Shown in pieces: positions 12,014 to 23,600 of a DNA stretch of 64,000 bases (positions are counted from its first letter, which is position 1; the number at the start of each line of letters is the position of its first letter). The stretch is from Malachius bipustulatus (taxonomy: Eukaryota > Arthropoda > Insecta > Coleoptera > Melyridae), in contig OU342634.1 in assembly GCA_910589415.1 (NCBI GenBank), forward strand, positions 24,487,144 through 24,551,143, in the 5' to 3' direction. A program made the translations under genes and the position numbers. Below the pieces are notes generated by a model. It was not told the origin of the DNA. It was given only the letters and a program-made list of their open reading frames with translations, and searched no databases.

Positions 12014-12940
12014 TTTTCATTTTTACTTATAAATTCCATGCTACATAATCTTATTTTATATTTTTTTAAATTTCGTCACAACGAGAAAACTATTCACACT
12101 TTGGCTGACAAGTTAAGGAATAATGACTACGCTCTCAGACTTTAAACAATAAGATTTTCAATGAGGCGTCGAATACGTCTTGGAATGGAAGACATTTTAA
12201 GAATTTATTCTTGATAAACTTAATAAAATAAAAAAAAATTAACAAGTCATCGTGTTTACCTAATTATGATGCTTAGCTACTGTAAATAAACGTAACTGGA
12301 ACCTTTATCGCATGTTTACCATAATCATCATAATTTAAAAAATCGAATATTTCAACTACCTACTTAACTTTTGAAAAATGCAGTTTTGGTTTGGCATAAT
12401 CTAATAAACGTTACATTAGGTAATAAAGTCATAAAAGAGTAATGTTCACGTTTTCTGTGCGTGATTTTTTTCATCCAAGGTTATACTAACTTCGATTCTT
12501 GATTATTGAGTTTTTCCGAGGAGGTTATTAATAGTTATGCAGCCACTTTTTCTGAAGATTTCTAAATTTACATTTTGGGCAGAATAATTAAAAGATAAAT
12601 TTGAAATAAATATAAATTAATTGAAAATTCCTTCATTAACGCGCATAGGTACCTGTGTATAATAGAAGATCAGCCAACGATATTGTCCTTCGTAAAATAC
12701 GAACTGATAAAATAAAGAATATAAAATCTATAGGTATAAATGAACTTCCAAAACACAAAAAAAAGCTCAACCATTCCCATATTATGCATTTGTTAAAAAA
12801 ATAAAAAGTCTTATTTAAGTTATATTATTATTTAGTTTATTGATTGTTTTAATTATTGTTAATTATTAAAAAAAAATCTAAATAATCCTCTTGTTGAAAA
12901 GAGGGCGTTCCTTCCTTATAGTAGGTAACATTGATCTTAC

Positions 12941-12997
12941 CTTTGATTTATTTAGATAATCCTGAAGTTGCGAGCTTGCTTTATCTTCGTCAGCCAT
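12941..12997 (-). CDS. Cat: Catalase, first coding exon (residues 1-19)
   Basis: On the minus strand an ATG at 12997, in the context AACCATGG, opens a 19-codon exon (MADEDKASSQLQDYLNKSK). It ends at a consensus donor AAAG/GTAAGATC at 12940. The phase is 0 and the splice gives a continuous [12 protein letters not shown] junction into the main exon. The short hydrophilic leader resembles other animal catalase N-termini. It is too short to stand out as an open frame; it was found by looking upstream for an in-phase donor. Confidence 0.9.
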
Positions 12998-13024
12998 GGT
13001 TACGCTGTCAATACAAATTAAAAG

Positions 13025-13061
13025 AGGATCAATGATGATTACCGACTCGTAAATTTATATA
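13025..13061 (-). promoter_or_regulatory. Candidate catalase core promoter (TATA box)
   Basis: TATATAAA occurs on the minus strand at 13061-13054, about 60 bases upstream of the catalase start codon. A start site near 13025-13030 (TCATCATTG) would leave a 5' leader of about 30 bases. This is inference from motif and spacing only; an upstream untranslated exon cannot be excluded. Confidence 0.3.
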
Positions 13062-13589
13062 TTAATAATTATAGTTCCAGTGATCCCCTCTTACTACAAT
13101 AATATAATCAAAAATCATGGTTATTAAACGACCTGTTTACTAACTAATCAGAAACATTTGATAAGTAAAAAGCAAAAGCTGTTTGTTAACTGAAGTACCT
13201 ATTAACGTAATAAAAGTTAGATTGCCTAAAATTTTATTTACCTTTTTAAGTACGTATAATCTGCGTAGGTAGATTTAGGCATACATAATATTTAACTTTA
13301 AAAACAGTATTCTAAGTAGGTACCCATTTATGATTCCTTTTCTGCGTTATCAAATCAATCGAATTTATTATGATTTGGTTGCTAGTTGAGTGACCAAAAA
13401 ATTATTTAAATTGGTGTTCAAGGTAAAACATGAATAATAATTATTGATTCAATTTGTATTAATTTATGTAATTTTATTGAATTTATATAGGATATTTGCC
13501 GTCCCGTGCGTATTAGTAGGCTTAGACAGTGGCGCATCTACAGAGGGGTTTAGAGCTCAGGGAAGTTAGCAACCCTAAATGCCAGTTTT

Positions 13590-14195
13590 TACAAATTGAC
13601 ATCAGCATCCTCATAAATAGTTTCCATTAGATTCAAATTGTCCACATTTGCTCACTCGAAATAAAACGTTTCCGACAATTAAAATTTTTTACATTACCAC
13701 CATTATCGCATAGATATTTTTCATTCATTTTCAAACGGGATGCGATTTTCCGAGATTTACTACTACTTTTTTCCAGCAGTAATTTTCGTTCATCCACCCT
13801 TCAAAGAAAAAGATACGACCAAATAACGAAAATTATTGACACCAGCATCCCCACGAATATTTTCCATTAGTTTTCACAGAAAACAGGGCACCGTTTTCCA
13901 CGATTGGTCCACGTTTGCCTGCTCAAAATTTTAAAATGACGACTAAATTTAAAAAATCAGCACCACCGTGAACTTTTTAATTAATTTTCAAATGGGATAC
14001 CTTTTTCCACGATTTGTCCACTTTGGCCAGCAGAAAATTTCGTTCATCCATCCTTTAAAGAAAATTTATAACTAAATTTAAATCAACACCAAATGCGAAT
14101 TTTTCTAAAATGCAAACGGTTTTCCATGACTTTTACTTTTTCTCCTGAAATGTTTGCTCGCCCTTCTTTCAGAAAAAAGTTACGACCAAATTAGA
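13590..14195. repeat. Degenerate tandem repeat, about 120-base unit
   Basis: Recurring blocks are: GACACCAGCATCC variants (near 13599, 13839, 13957, 14083), then TTTTCAAACGGGAT with TTTTCCACGATTTGTCC variants (near 13727, 13873, 13986, 14109), then TTCGTTCATCCACCC and TACGACCAAATT. Spacings cluster around 115-130 bases. About five diverged units are present. It lies 5' of the catalase gene, and no coding sense is apparent. Confidence 0.6.
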
Positions 14196-14704
14196 AAATT
14201 AAATAAAGTTTATAAAGGATAGTTTTTGTTTATAATTTATTTGTAACTTTCTATTGTGATATAATCTGCTGCCTATCATTGATGATGAATGTCAAGTATA
14301 CCCACACTTATTTTTTGACGCTACTGAACATCAAACTCTGATTTATACTCTACATGAACCAGGAGCATAACATTCAGAAGTTAACGAAGAATTGTGCAGG
14401 CTTTAATTTGTTCCAACATTATACCATTGGCTAAGTTAAACAACGACGAATTACCTATATAGAAATTTTTAGGATAAACATTGACAGACTTGACTTTTAT
14501 CAAGAGCAATTTATCAGCGGCAATTTATAGACTAGAATAAAATGACCTATCACTTCGAAGACAGCGGTTTCTCCTTTACTAAAGCTCACCAGTTTGACAT
14601 AACAGAAATTATGATAGGAGTACCGATCGAAGAAAACAATTGGAAATTTCCCACGTTTCATATTACAGATACATAAACTGCTGATCCTTTTTATTATTAT
14701 AACT

Positions 14705-15043
14705 TCTAGGGTAGGTTCAAAGCCCTTGTACTGAAGCTTGCGCTTATTGTACCCCTTTGGATAATTATCTCATCGGTCCCATCTCCTGAAAGTATTTCAG
14801 TACGAGTCCAATGGGTGCTTGTTCTATTTCTTTTGGTTCTGCCATTTCGGTCCCAAATACTAGAAGTCTAGTTCCCTCTAGTGCTGGGCATTCACACATT
14901 AGGTGGTATGGGGTTTCCTCCCCCTCCCCGCATCTCCTGCAATCTGGGATATTTTTCACTCCTATTATTGAGAGGTGTTTCATTAGTGGGCAGTGTCCTG
15001 TTAGAAGTCCAATTATTGCCCATCTCAGCTGGTGCTTACTCAC
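14705..15043 (-). pseudogene. Non-LTR retrotransposon, RNase H/C-terminal remnant
   Basis: The minus-strand frame 15043-14765 contains LLTGHCPLMKHLSIIG followed by CRRCGEGEETPYHLMCECPA. This is the typical end of the RNase H region and the Cys/His knuckle of R1/Jockey-type non-LTR elements. A stop lies in frame just upstream, so it is a decayed fragment. About 60 bases of apparent 3' untranslated sequence follow. Confidence 0.75.
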
Positions 15044-15465
15044 CTTTTTCAGTTACATCTTCTCTGCTCCCTCTTTCCTTTACCCACCTAGTCTCTTGAA
15101 CAGTACCCCAGTTAGGTTTAGGTAAGGTTTGCATTGAAGTTGCTCTATCATTTCCCATAGGTTTTCGCCTATGAGGAAAATTATTTGTTGGCCTTTTGTG
15201 TCAGGTTTTCTGTCCACTATGATCCACGTTTCATCAGTGGGCAGTGTCCTTTTAGAAGTCCAATTTCCTATCTCAGTCGGTGTTTACTCAGCTTTTTCAG
15301 TTACATCTTCTCTGCTCCCTCTTCCCTTTACCCACCTAGTCGCTTGAACAGCACCCCAGTTAGGTTTAGGTAAGGTCTGCATTGAAGTTGCTCTATTTTC
15401 TCCCATGAGGAAAATTAGTTGTTGGCCTTTTGTGTCATGTTTTCTGTCCACTAGAATCCACGTTT
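14979..15465. repeat. Direct tandem duplication of about 245 bases inside a retroelement remnant
   Basis: The segment 14979-15229 recurs at 15230-15465 with small indels. Both begin TTCATYAGTGGGCAGTGTCC and end near CCACGTTT. The junction TCCACGTTTCATCAGTGGG joins the end of one unit to the start of the next. The second copy breaks the RNase H reading frame. Confidence 0.8.
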
Positions 15466-15472
15466 CTGGTTT

Positions 15473-15757
15473 CTAATCCCTGGTTTTGAATTCCCTTTTA
15501 TTTTTTATTTTTTCTGGTTCCTCTTGAGTCCCTGGTATCCACACTGGTGCTCTTATAGGTTTCGGAACGTCCTTGGTGCCGAGTTTCGCTCCTGACCAGG
15601 GTTCCATTTCCCTGACCACCCGCACTAGCCAGTCCTCTGTGGCCTGGTCAGCGCAGGAAGCCATGAGAAAGTCCCCTCTAAGCTGCACTCCTGAGAACCT
15701 TGCTGCAGGTTCTCCTTCTTTTACGTTGTTCCGGTTCCTTGCTGGTCCCGGGTTTTG
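15473..15757 (-). pseudogene. Non-LTR gag-like fragment (DUF4780-like)
   Basis: The minus-strand frame is open from 15757 to a stop at 15473. It includes GVQLRGDFLMASCADQATED, then WLVRVVREMEPWSGAKL and KPIRAPVWIPG. The pattern of a beta strand, CADEAT-like turn, helix, PWEGAKL and VWIPG fits the DUF4780-type domain seen in gag-like insect retroelement proteins. Together with the RNase H remnant downstream it suggests one non-LTR element with a large internal deletion that removed the reverse transcriptase. Confidence 0.5.
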
Positions 15758-15939
15758 TTACACTGGGGTTCACCTTCAACCCTAGCTTTCTAGGTTCTCC
15801 AGTTTCCCCCTGGTTTTGTAGTTTCTACTCTTTTCTCAGTTTCCTGCGAGCGGCTCCTGAGAGTTTTTTGCGTGGGTCTTTCTTTTCAGAATCCCCTTCC
15901 CTTTTTGAATTAGGTGTGTCTTGGTCCATATGGCTGTAA

Positions 15940-17522
15940 AGGATCGAATAGATAATCCAATTTCTATAATTATTTAATATTTAAGAATTTTATAAATTTA
16001 ATAAAACTCTTTCAAGATGATGTAATCCAATTTATGGAACGTCCGAATTTAGATTTCATTACATAAGCAGACGGGAAATATAATATAAGCGGGCATTGAA
16101 GCAATAATTCTGGTAAGGTCAGCACTAGGGAAACCAAATACGCCTGTAGTCCGACGGCGGCACAGGAAGGTAAAGTCATTAATAAAGACCCAACTTGAAA
16201 TTAAAACTCAAGAGAACAGATTAGAATTATTTTCCCAGATTAAAAAACTGCTCAAAAATCATGTAGAGCCTTTTAGTAGGATGCTAATTATCAAAACCAG
16301 ATGGTCAGCGGCGTGGGTACAGAGAGACATTGTTGAATTAATAGCCGCCAGACTAAACTATTGTATAAAAGATTAAGTTTCGGACGTGATCAAAACTGCG
16401 TTTTCGAAAAACCGCTGAGCGAGGTCAATTGCAGTTGTGGGAACAAAAACCATTCAACTGAAAAGGCGGAGTTAGTGAGAGGGCGGTTCCAAATTATTTA
16501 ATGAGAGAAAAAGAGGAAAATATTCGGACATCGGCACTAGAACTCTGATTGGGGAAAATAAGTAGCCTGGGGGGTAAAACGTCTAAGCCAGGGAGTTAAG
16601 AAGTAGGCGGTCAAACCGACTAACTCGAAAAAGTGGGAATTAAAATTTTGAGAGAGGAAAAAAGTAGTCTCCTTTCAGCTGTCGTCGTAACAGTTTGGGG
16701 AACGCGAAAAGTCTCTGGTACTTGACCAGATTTAATCTAATTGGCGTCGCGACGGTTATCCGCGAAATTAGTCTTGTTTTTAAAACAAAGTGTTTGTTAG
16801 CTAAGTAAAAATTAGTTACGCGAAGTAGAACCGCGAATTTTCTTAAAGTTGATTAAGAAAATTATTCTTGAATAAATTTTAGTTAAAATATTCGCAATTA
16901 TTTGTGAGTGATTAATCAGTTATCTCGAATAGGAATAATAATTATTACACGGTCGTAATACGGGTAATGTCTCAGTGAAGTGCCCAATAATTGGATTCTT
17001 TGGATACATTCGGATTTTCCTTAACCAGGAGAAAGGTCAGAGATTTTTGTATACTAATACTTATGTACTTTGGTATATTTTGCAACCTTAAGGGTTACTG
17101 CTGAATAAAGATCAGATAAGTTAATAGAGGTTTGCGGATGAATAACCCACAGGTAGTTAATTAAAACACACATTGATTGTGTCGTGTCAAAAAGGCATTA
17201 AGATTTTATTTTTTTATGTTTGTTATATACCAAGGTAAATAATTGTAATTATTTACTACTTGTCATGTATGGTTACTGTAATAAAGGATAAAGTATCAAC
17301 TATTAATCAAAGATTGATTTTACCAATAAAGGGGTAAATAAACGTAATTACTAGGTATTATTATTATTAAAGGTAATAGTTTATATTATATCTCTCACAA
17401 TTTCGATGCATCCGTGAGGGAAAATAAAGTGAAATCTATTGTAGGGAACTTAGGTGTATATTATAGCTCTCAAATTATTTTAGTGTTTTGTACGTTTATA
17501 TTATTATTTATTTATTATAATG
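15940..17522. other. Unassigned region with one 95-codon open stretch
   Basis: From 16089 to 16376 on the plus strand a frame without an early Met stays open for 95 codons. It is rich in Arg/Lys and polar residues (GKPNTPVVRRRHRKVKS, then a helix-like QENRLELFSQIKKLL). It could be a gag-like retroelement remnant, but I do not recognise the family. The rest, to 17522, holds no frame or RNA I can support. Confidence 0.35.
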
Positions 17523-18325
17523 CAATTGAGGCAATCGAAGAGTTAAATATAGAACTTAATAAACTGGTTCAACTTGCCACTAAACATAATTTGAAAATCA
17601 ATGAAACGAAATCGTGTGTTGTTTATTTCGGCAGAAAAAACGATCGATCAAGAATAGAAAACCTAAGAATCGCTATTCAAATGAACAACACGACACTCGA
17701 GATCAAAAGAGCCGTGAGGAATCTGGGTTTAATTATTGATGACAATTTGAAATACCAGGATCATGTAAACTACCTAATTAGGAACTCATATGCAAGATTA
17801 AAACTATTGTACTGTACAAAAAATTATCTTCCAACAAAACTTAAAGCACAGATTTGTAATGCGATGATTTTGTCCAGATTCGATTACGTTGACACTGTGT
17901 ACGGACCGGCTTTAGACCAATCTTTAAAGATGAAAATTGAAAAGGTGCAAAGATCGTGCGTTCGTTTTATTTATAATATTCGAAAATTCGACTCGGTATC
18001 CTCAAAAATCACCGAACTAGGTTGGCTTACAATGGAACAGCGACGTTCGAAACATCTTTCGATTCTGACACACAAGATAATCAAAAATAACACCCCAGAC
18101 TATCTAAATGAAAAACTGCTGCAGCGTGGTAACGTGCACCTGGTGAATGTTCGACATAAAGAAATTCTCACCATGCCAGTCTTTAGATCTGCTTTCTACA
18201 AGAAATCATTCACTTATAATGCTTGCCACACGTATAATAAAATTCCATTTGAGCTCAAACAACTGACAGTGCAGAAGTTCAAACGTGGCATACACAACTA
18301 TATTATAGATCAAAATGTCCAATAG
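17523..18325 (+). pseudogene. 5'-truncated non-LTR reverse transcriptase, C-terminal part
   Basis: The open frame corresponds to the region just after the YADD motif of a Jockey/CR1-type ORF2. It contains LATKHNLKINETKSCVVYFG, then NLGLIIDDNLKYQDHVNYL, then LILSRFDYVDTVYGPA-like and LGWLTMEQRRSKHLSIL. It ends at a stop at 18325. The catalytic fingers and palm are absent, as expected from 5' truncation during target-primed reverse transcription. The retained part is intact, so the insertion is fairly young. The frame opens at 17414, but residues before about 17523 look like flanking sequence. Confidence 0.88.
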
Positions 18326-18584
18326 AACTTACACCTCTGTTGCACCGCTGTCTGCCCTCTGTGCCTGTCCTCTATGTTAGATACTTTATTTTGTGTTATC
18401 ATCATGTGTTATGTTATATTATGTTACTCATGGAACAAACTTGTAAATATGTGCAAATTTTGTTGCAAAATTTCTTGCTCTGAAAATATGTAGATATGGT
18501 ATTAGGGTTAAGTGTAAGAACTCTGTATAAGAGAACTTCGCCCAATAAAGACGTTTATTATTATTATTATTATTATTATTATTT
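18326..18584 (+). mobile_element. 3' end of the non-LTR element with (TTA)n tail
   Basis: The 3' untranslated region carries AATAAAG at about 18545 and ends in a run of about ten TTA units (18554-18584). A simple-repeat tail rather than poly(A) is typical of several CR1/Jockey-related lineages. A target duplication could not be resolved because both flanks are TTA-rich. Confidence 0.75.
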
Positions 18585-20774
18585 TATAAATAAAATTGAT
18601 TAAATTAAATTCATGAATTTAATTTTGCTCACCCAGACATATTAAAATTAAACAAAACGAATGGTCTGTTAAGTGATATAAATAACAGAGAAAATTTCAT
18701 TGAATTATTTTTTATTTAATTTTCTTAATTTCAATCAGACCAACTAAACAAAAGAAAAAGCTAAGTTAGGAGTGTAAATAACTCTCCTAAGACATAATAT
18801 AAGAAACAGGAATACTAACAGTTCCGAATCAGAAGAGAGGCCTGGGCAGAGTCATTGAAAATTATTTTATTTTTGTTTAAGGTACGTATAGATTTTTCTT
18901 ATTGTTTGTCTTTAGTGGATTTGACACTCGAGATCGCCACGGTGTATGCCAGTGGTCAGATCCGGCTCCACGACTTCCTTTCAAAAACTTTAGTTCCGCT
19001 CGGCTAAAAATCAATTTGACTAGTTAACAGGTGGGCCGTAAATTTTGAGAAATCCCTAACAAGGGTTTTCTCCCCTGTTACATCGGTGTCAGGTGTGTCG
19101 TAAATTTTACATTTGCGACGAAGACGTCCCGCGTTGTTACATGGCCCACGAGTAATGGAGCTATTAAAGAAATACCATACGCAGAGCTCCATGTGTATGG
19201 TAGGCATTTATTTTCGAAGGTGTGCCACTTCTTCGAGGTTGAATCCAGAAGGGACTGATCTACTATTCAGCCACGCATCCTTTTAGCCTGGGTTCCCGCC
19301 GTAGGATTTAGGTTTTTAAAGGTTGTCTCCTTTTGGTCCAGGCGGTAAAGCCTAGACCCCCGTATTCCTCTGTTCGCGAAATGTGACCTCGACAACAGAG
19401 TCTTACGGTCTTTCGGAGAGTCCACTTTCGGACGTTCTCCGGCATCGTTGTAACCCCTGTGCAGACCTTTAGTCACGACACGACAACTAGGTTGGGGGAG
19501 GTGGTCCGCGGCAGGGCTTTTTGAGCTGCCAGTCTGGAGTTTTAAATCCGACGAGCTCTATCACCGCTGCTAACCTTACTCACTATTGATCACTGTAAGG
19601 CCGTGCCCTATCCGCCACCTGGGACGCGCCTGATGGGTACCTCAACCACACAGGTGCTGAGCCTTTAGAAAGGCGAAATATCTGTTTTTATCTTCCGACT
19701 CATGTGCTTGGAGTCGATCTGATAAATAACAATTATTCATGTCTTGCTCTCAAAGAAAAAAACACACGGAATCAAACTTTTAATACTTTAATCTTTAATT
19801 TTTTTATTAGCATACTGGTCACAGAAACAACTTGATTGGCCAATAAGAGTGGAGGTAAGTTCTATCAAAAAGACAAGAAGATAATTTTTAAGGGAAGCGC
19901 TAATAGGTAAGCGTAATGTATATTGTTTTGTTGCTTATATTAAGCTGAGTGATCAATCGTATATGTTGAAAAGTGAAAGAAGGAATAAAAGTCGAGCTAT
20001 TTTTCCTGATTCCTTGACAAATTCCTGATTTCCTGAAAACGCAAAGTAAAAAATGACTGCAGGCAACAATCAGCTAACTTCTCCGAAGAGTTTCTCTAGA
20101 AAATAATTCCTATCAATTTGTTCCCAACTTCCTTTGAGGTATTGGGTTTCTTCCGCATAGTCCGCACTTGAAAAGAGATGGCTGAAGCTGAAGAAAATGT
20201 TTCCATTATCTTTCTCAAAAAGTAGATAAGATAAAAAAACATTTCATTAGAAATTCGCTAAATTATAGCGCAACTACAGTTTTGACTATTCAGGAAATCT
20301 ATTTGTCTGAAGAAAGAGTTTTGAAATAAAAATTTTTTTTTTTAATACACAAAAATTTAAAATTGAATGAGCTCTTCCATATTAAATCTGAATTCAATTA
20401 AATTATGTGGCATACTGGCTTAGATCCCACCTATCTACCTACATAACATACATAACAAATACATACTCCTACAGTATAAGTATCTTCATTACGATGTACC
20501 TAGATGTGAAATCAAAAACTGGAAAATTGTCTTCGGTTCGCATCGCATCCTTTGAGATCGCTGCGTAGCTCTGATAATTATTGTCCCATTTAAGTAATTT
20601 GTTGTAGTTTTTTCTTTGCCAAGAGATGTTTTCTTGCTCAGAATCTAGTTCCAGTCTAACACTGCTACGATTTGGTTTACAAGAAATTGTGTAGAATTGT
20701 CTGTTTAGCCCCGTTATTTATTGTACAGCAAAATCTATCAGACATTTTGAAACTATTTATTTCTAATTGCAATT
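18585..20774. other. Intergenic region with a GC-richer block, origin unclear
   Basis: Positions 18890-19700 are clearly less AT-rich than their surroundings and carry short minus-strand frames (19004-19207 and 19267-19476). One includes CNNAGRLRRKCKIYD, the other NRGIRGSRLYRLDQKETTF. It looks like retroelement debris, but I cannot name the family. The rest is AT-rich and unassigned; 20700-20774 is presumably the 5' leader of the next gene. Confidence 0.3.
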
Positions 20775-20908
20775 ATGGTATTTGGAGGTCTTGGAAACGC
20801 TTTACTGTCACCTTTCAATAAAGCACAAGAAGTTCAGCACTTCGCCACTAAAAGTCCACTAGGACCGGCCATTGAAAGGCATTCATCCAGTGGAGGGTAT
20901 CATCACTC
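20775..20908 (+). CDS. Uncharacterised single-pass membrane protein, exon 1
   Basis: The ATG at 20775 opens a 44-codon exon starting MVFGGLGNALLSPFNKAQEV and ending GGYHHS at a consensus GTAAGT donor (20909). The phase-2 end joins exon 2 (22938) to give HHSSKSKKNG. The full protein is 184 residues. I recall similar HHSSKSKK...AMSALTLL sequences from other insects, without an assigned function. This part is predicted to be a soluble N-terminal tail of about 50 residues with no signal peptide. The start is the first ATG after an in-frame stop region. Confidence 0.8.
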
Positions 20909-22937
20909 GTAAGTGTAATTTTTTAAGTAGCAGGTACCTAGTTAAAAATTTAAAGCCTCAGTGTAGTTTATATTATTTCAAATAAGTTTTGGTTGATCTA
21001 ATTAATTGTTAAATGAGAATTTTACTTTGTTGTGATGAAACTCGAGCTACCCATATTAGTTTTTATATCGAAACCGGGCGCTATCCGGAAACTGTGTCAA
21101 AAAAATCAAAAAAGTTTTTTTTTTCAGTTTTTTGACGATATCTCAGGAACCGTTTGAGATATAAAACTAAACTTTTGTACATATCTTATCAATAATATTA
21201 CCTATTTTTTGAAGTCTAACCAACTTTTTTTAATGGCAGTGAAACAAATCATAATTTTTTTTATCAAAAACAAGTAAATGTGTAGGTAAATCGATTTATC
21301 GACGAATCTGCAATTTTGTTAACAGATAAGTTAAATAAATTGGAAAAAATCTCGACCCAGTAATGGAGGACCACCATTATCTATTACAAATAACTTTAAA
21401 CGATAAAATTTTCTGTCGTAAGAAAAGTCGACGTTTACATATCCTATTGGAAATATTTCGGCTCCATCGTAGGTGTGTAAAATTTTATTGGTGCTTGGTA
21501 TTCAAACGTAAATGATTAAAATATTCATCTCTGAATTGCTTTGAGATAACCGAAACCGAGGACCCAGTATCTAATTAAAAATTATAATAATTTTCATCAA
21601 TAATTGTCTCCTTGTCCATAAAAACCTCTTCCTTGACTCTTACGTCCCTCATGGCTGACTTATCCACTTGACGACTGCATTCTCGAAGGAAATGGAAACC
21701 TTCTCCTCGAACAATCTTTCCAGAGTCTTCAACCCCATAATGAACTTATCTCGCATTGCAACTTCGAGTTCTGCACCCAACTCGCACTGAGAGGCTACAT
21801 TACGTATTCTGGCGGCCCATTCAACTACCGTTTCTTCACGATTTTTCGTTTTTTATTAATTATAAAATAAATTTATAATATATTTTATAATAAAAAATAA
21901 TTATAATTTATATAAATAATATAATAAAAATATAATTTATAAAATAATTATAAAACTTATATCTGGCGGCAATTAAATGAGCTTTTTGTTGATTTAAAGT
22001 GCCTATCAAATAACGAAATTAAGTCTTCATAAATTGCAACCAAATATTCAAAATAAATTGATAATTTTTTGTAGGTTCACATGAGTCGGACCTAGATTTT
22101 CAAAACCGGGCCTAGATGCCAAAATTTTCATATAAGTAGTAGTAGTAGTAAACTTTTGTTTCCTTTTTGGCCGCCATATTGTTTTTCAGGTAAGTTCGGT
22201 GTAAAAAAACACACTAAAACTCCGCACATAAAAAAAAATGAAAATTTTGCTAGTTTCAGTTTTTTTTTTACCGAAGAAACATAAATGCAAGCAATATAAT
22301 TGGATATTGACGTCATTCGATCTTTTTTTCTAAAAAATAATTTATTATGATAGATTTTGCGAGAGAGAGCGCTCGACTCACCCTTTTCTCGCGCCTATAC
22401 AAAAACACGAAGATGATACGACATTTTTAGAGCCGGTTTTTTAGAAAAATATAACACGTCTTGCTGCTTGTGAATATTTTTGATCTCTTCGTTAGAGTGT
22501 TCTATAAATACTGGCCAAATATCAGATCTAAATTAAAATCAAACTTACCTACTTTAATTAAATAAATGTAAACAACTAAGTCTAAAATTAATTAAAAGAT
22601 GAAGTGGAAAATGACCATAATAGTTTTTTTGAGGACAGTAGGGTTGATATATGGGGGTAAATTCTTGATATTGATATTTTATAATTTTTTTTTTGCAACT
22701 ACAAGTTCACCTTCAAATTAAAATCGGTATCAGGAATTTATTTTGGAAAAATAAGGGGATTCAAAAGGTACACTCGGCCATATCCATGCCCATTGGGTCC
22801 CGATCTTTTCACACCCGGATTATAACAAGCACTCCAAGATATTTGTTGACTTTTTGTGAATTTGTGATTATTCTGTTAGTTATTGCACCCAATGAAAAGT
22901 CTCAAAACTATAGCTATAAACCGTTTATTTTTTCCAG
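20909..22937 (+). other. Intron of the membrane-protein gene with transposon relics
   Basis: 2,029 bases with a GTAAGT donor and a TTTTTTCCAG acceptor. It holds a gypsy gag relic on the minus strand (21652-21852), an almost pure A/T stretch (about 21850-21960), an AGT microsatellite near 22137-22150, and one arm of an inverted-repeat family (near 21100-21220, ATCTCAGGAACCGTTTGAGA) also seen at 25.5 and 31.3 kb. Confidence 0.7.
21652..21852 (-). pseudogene. Ty3/gypsy-type gag fragment
   Basis: The minus-strand frame contains REETVVEWAARIRNVASQCE, then AMRDKFIMGLKTLERLFEE, ending at a stop at 21649. This is the conserved capsid core (E...FxxRLRxLAxxCxFG...L.DRFVxGL) of Ty3/gypsy-class gag. It is about 67 codons with stops on both sides, so an old relic inside the host intron. 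Confidence 0.75.
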
Positions 22938-23358
22938 TTCCAAATCCAAGAAAAACGGCAATGCAGTTGCAATGTCCGCCTTGACTCTACTCTCTTTCTT
23001 CGTTTTTCTGAATCTCTTACAATCGTGTCTGGACGAGCAGATGAATTATATGAAAGACAGCATGATGATGACCACAGTGCCTCCTCAAACCATCATCTTA
23101 GCCCGCAGGAAGCAGATGGCCAGAGAAGCGGAGAAGCGTAGAGGAGAGGACCAGGAAGACAAGAAATTGGAGAAAGAGCCACGACGCGATGACATCGTGA
23201 TACCAAAACCTCCACTTACTAAAACGGCTAAGAGAAATCTGACAGGAAGTACCGTCTTTAGGGATAAACATGACACTGAAGCTGATTTAAATTTTGACGA
23301 CGAGTTCTCTCAGATACCAGTCAAACTGAAGACAGTTCAGAAGTATCAGTATCCTTAG
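22938..23358 (+). CDS. Uncharacterised single-pass membrane protein, exon 2
   Basis: The exon follows TTTTTTCCAG and completes Ser45. Residues about 54-76 (AVAMSALTLLSFFVFLNLL, then QSC) form one hydrophobic membrane segment after a basic SKSKK stretch. That arrangement would favour the N-terminus facing the cytosol, though the remaining 108 residues are also highly charged. These contain a coiled-coil-like RRKQMAREAEKRRGED run and end KYQYP before the stop at 23356-23358. The frame is open upstream to 22693, but that part is intron. No enzyme motif is visible. Function is unknown; membrane adaptor or scaffold is only a guess. Confidence 0.85.
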
Positions 23359-23588
23359 GGGTAAATTTAATTTTGTATTATTGTTATAATAAGATTCAAT
23401 TAATATATTTTTGGATGATGTACCAAGTTGAGGATGTGTCTATACACCTTGGATGGGTTCATTATGAGTCACATGTGTTGGAAAAATGCTACAGATCTAT
23501 GCATCAAACAAATACCTCATCAACAGTGGAACTGATGACAATTTTTAGTGATAATATTACAGTATACCTACGTACCTTATTTACTTAG

Positions 23589-23600
23589 ATAAATAAAATC
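23589..23600 (+). terminator. Candidate poly(A) signal of the membrane-protein gene
   Basis: AATAAA lies within TAGATAAATAAAATCG, about 230 bases after the stop codon. This is motif-based only; other AT-rich signals exist downstream. Confidence 0.4.

Larger units (their letters stand above)
8004..12940 (-). other. Catalase intron 1, packed with nested foldback elements
   Basis: The intron has a GTAAGA donor at 12940 and an acceptor at 8004, and is 4,937 bases long. From about 8021 it holds a foldback element interrupted at 8438 by a second element, which itself contains two further elements in series (8781-9661 and 9666-10411). Another diverged inverted repeat lies at about 10806-12013. The remaining stretch, 12014-12940, is AT-rich and featureless. 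Confidence 0.85.

Noticed and set aside
22693..22937. N-terminal 82 residues of the open frame running into exon 2 of the membrane protein
   Set aside because: They precede a strong TTTTTTCCAG acceptor and look non-conserved; the in-phase exon at 20775-20908 explains the N-terminus better.
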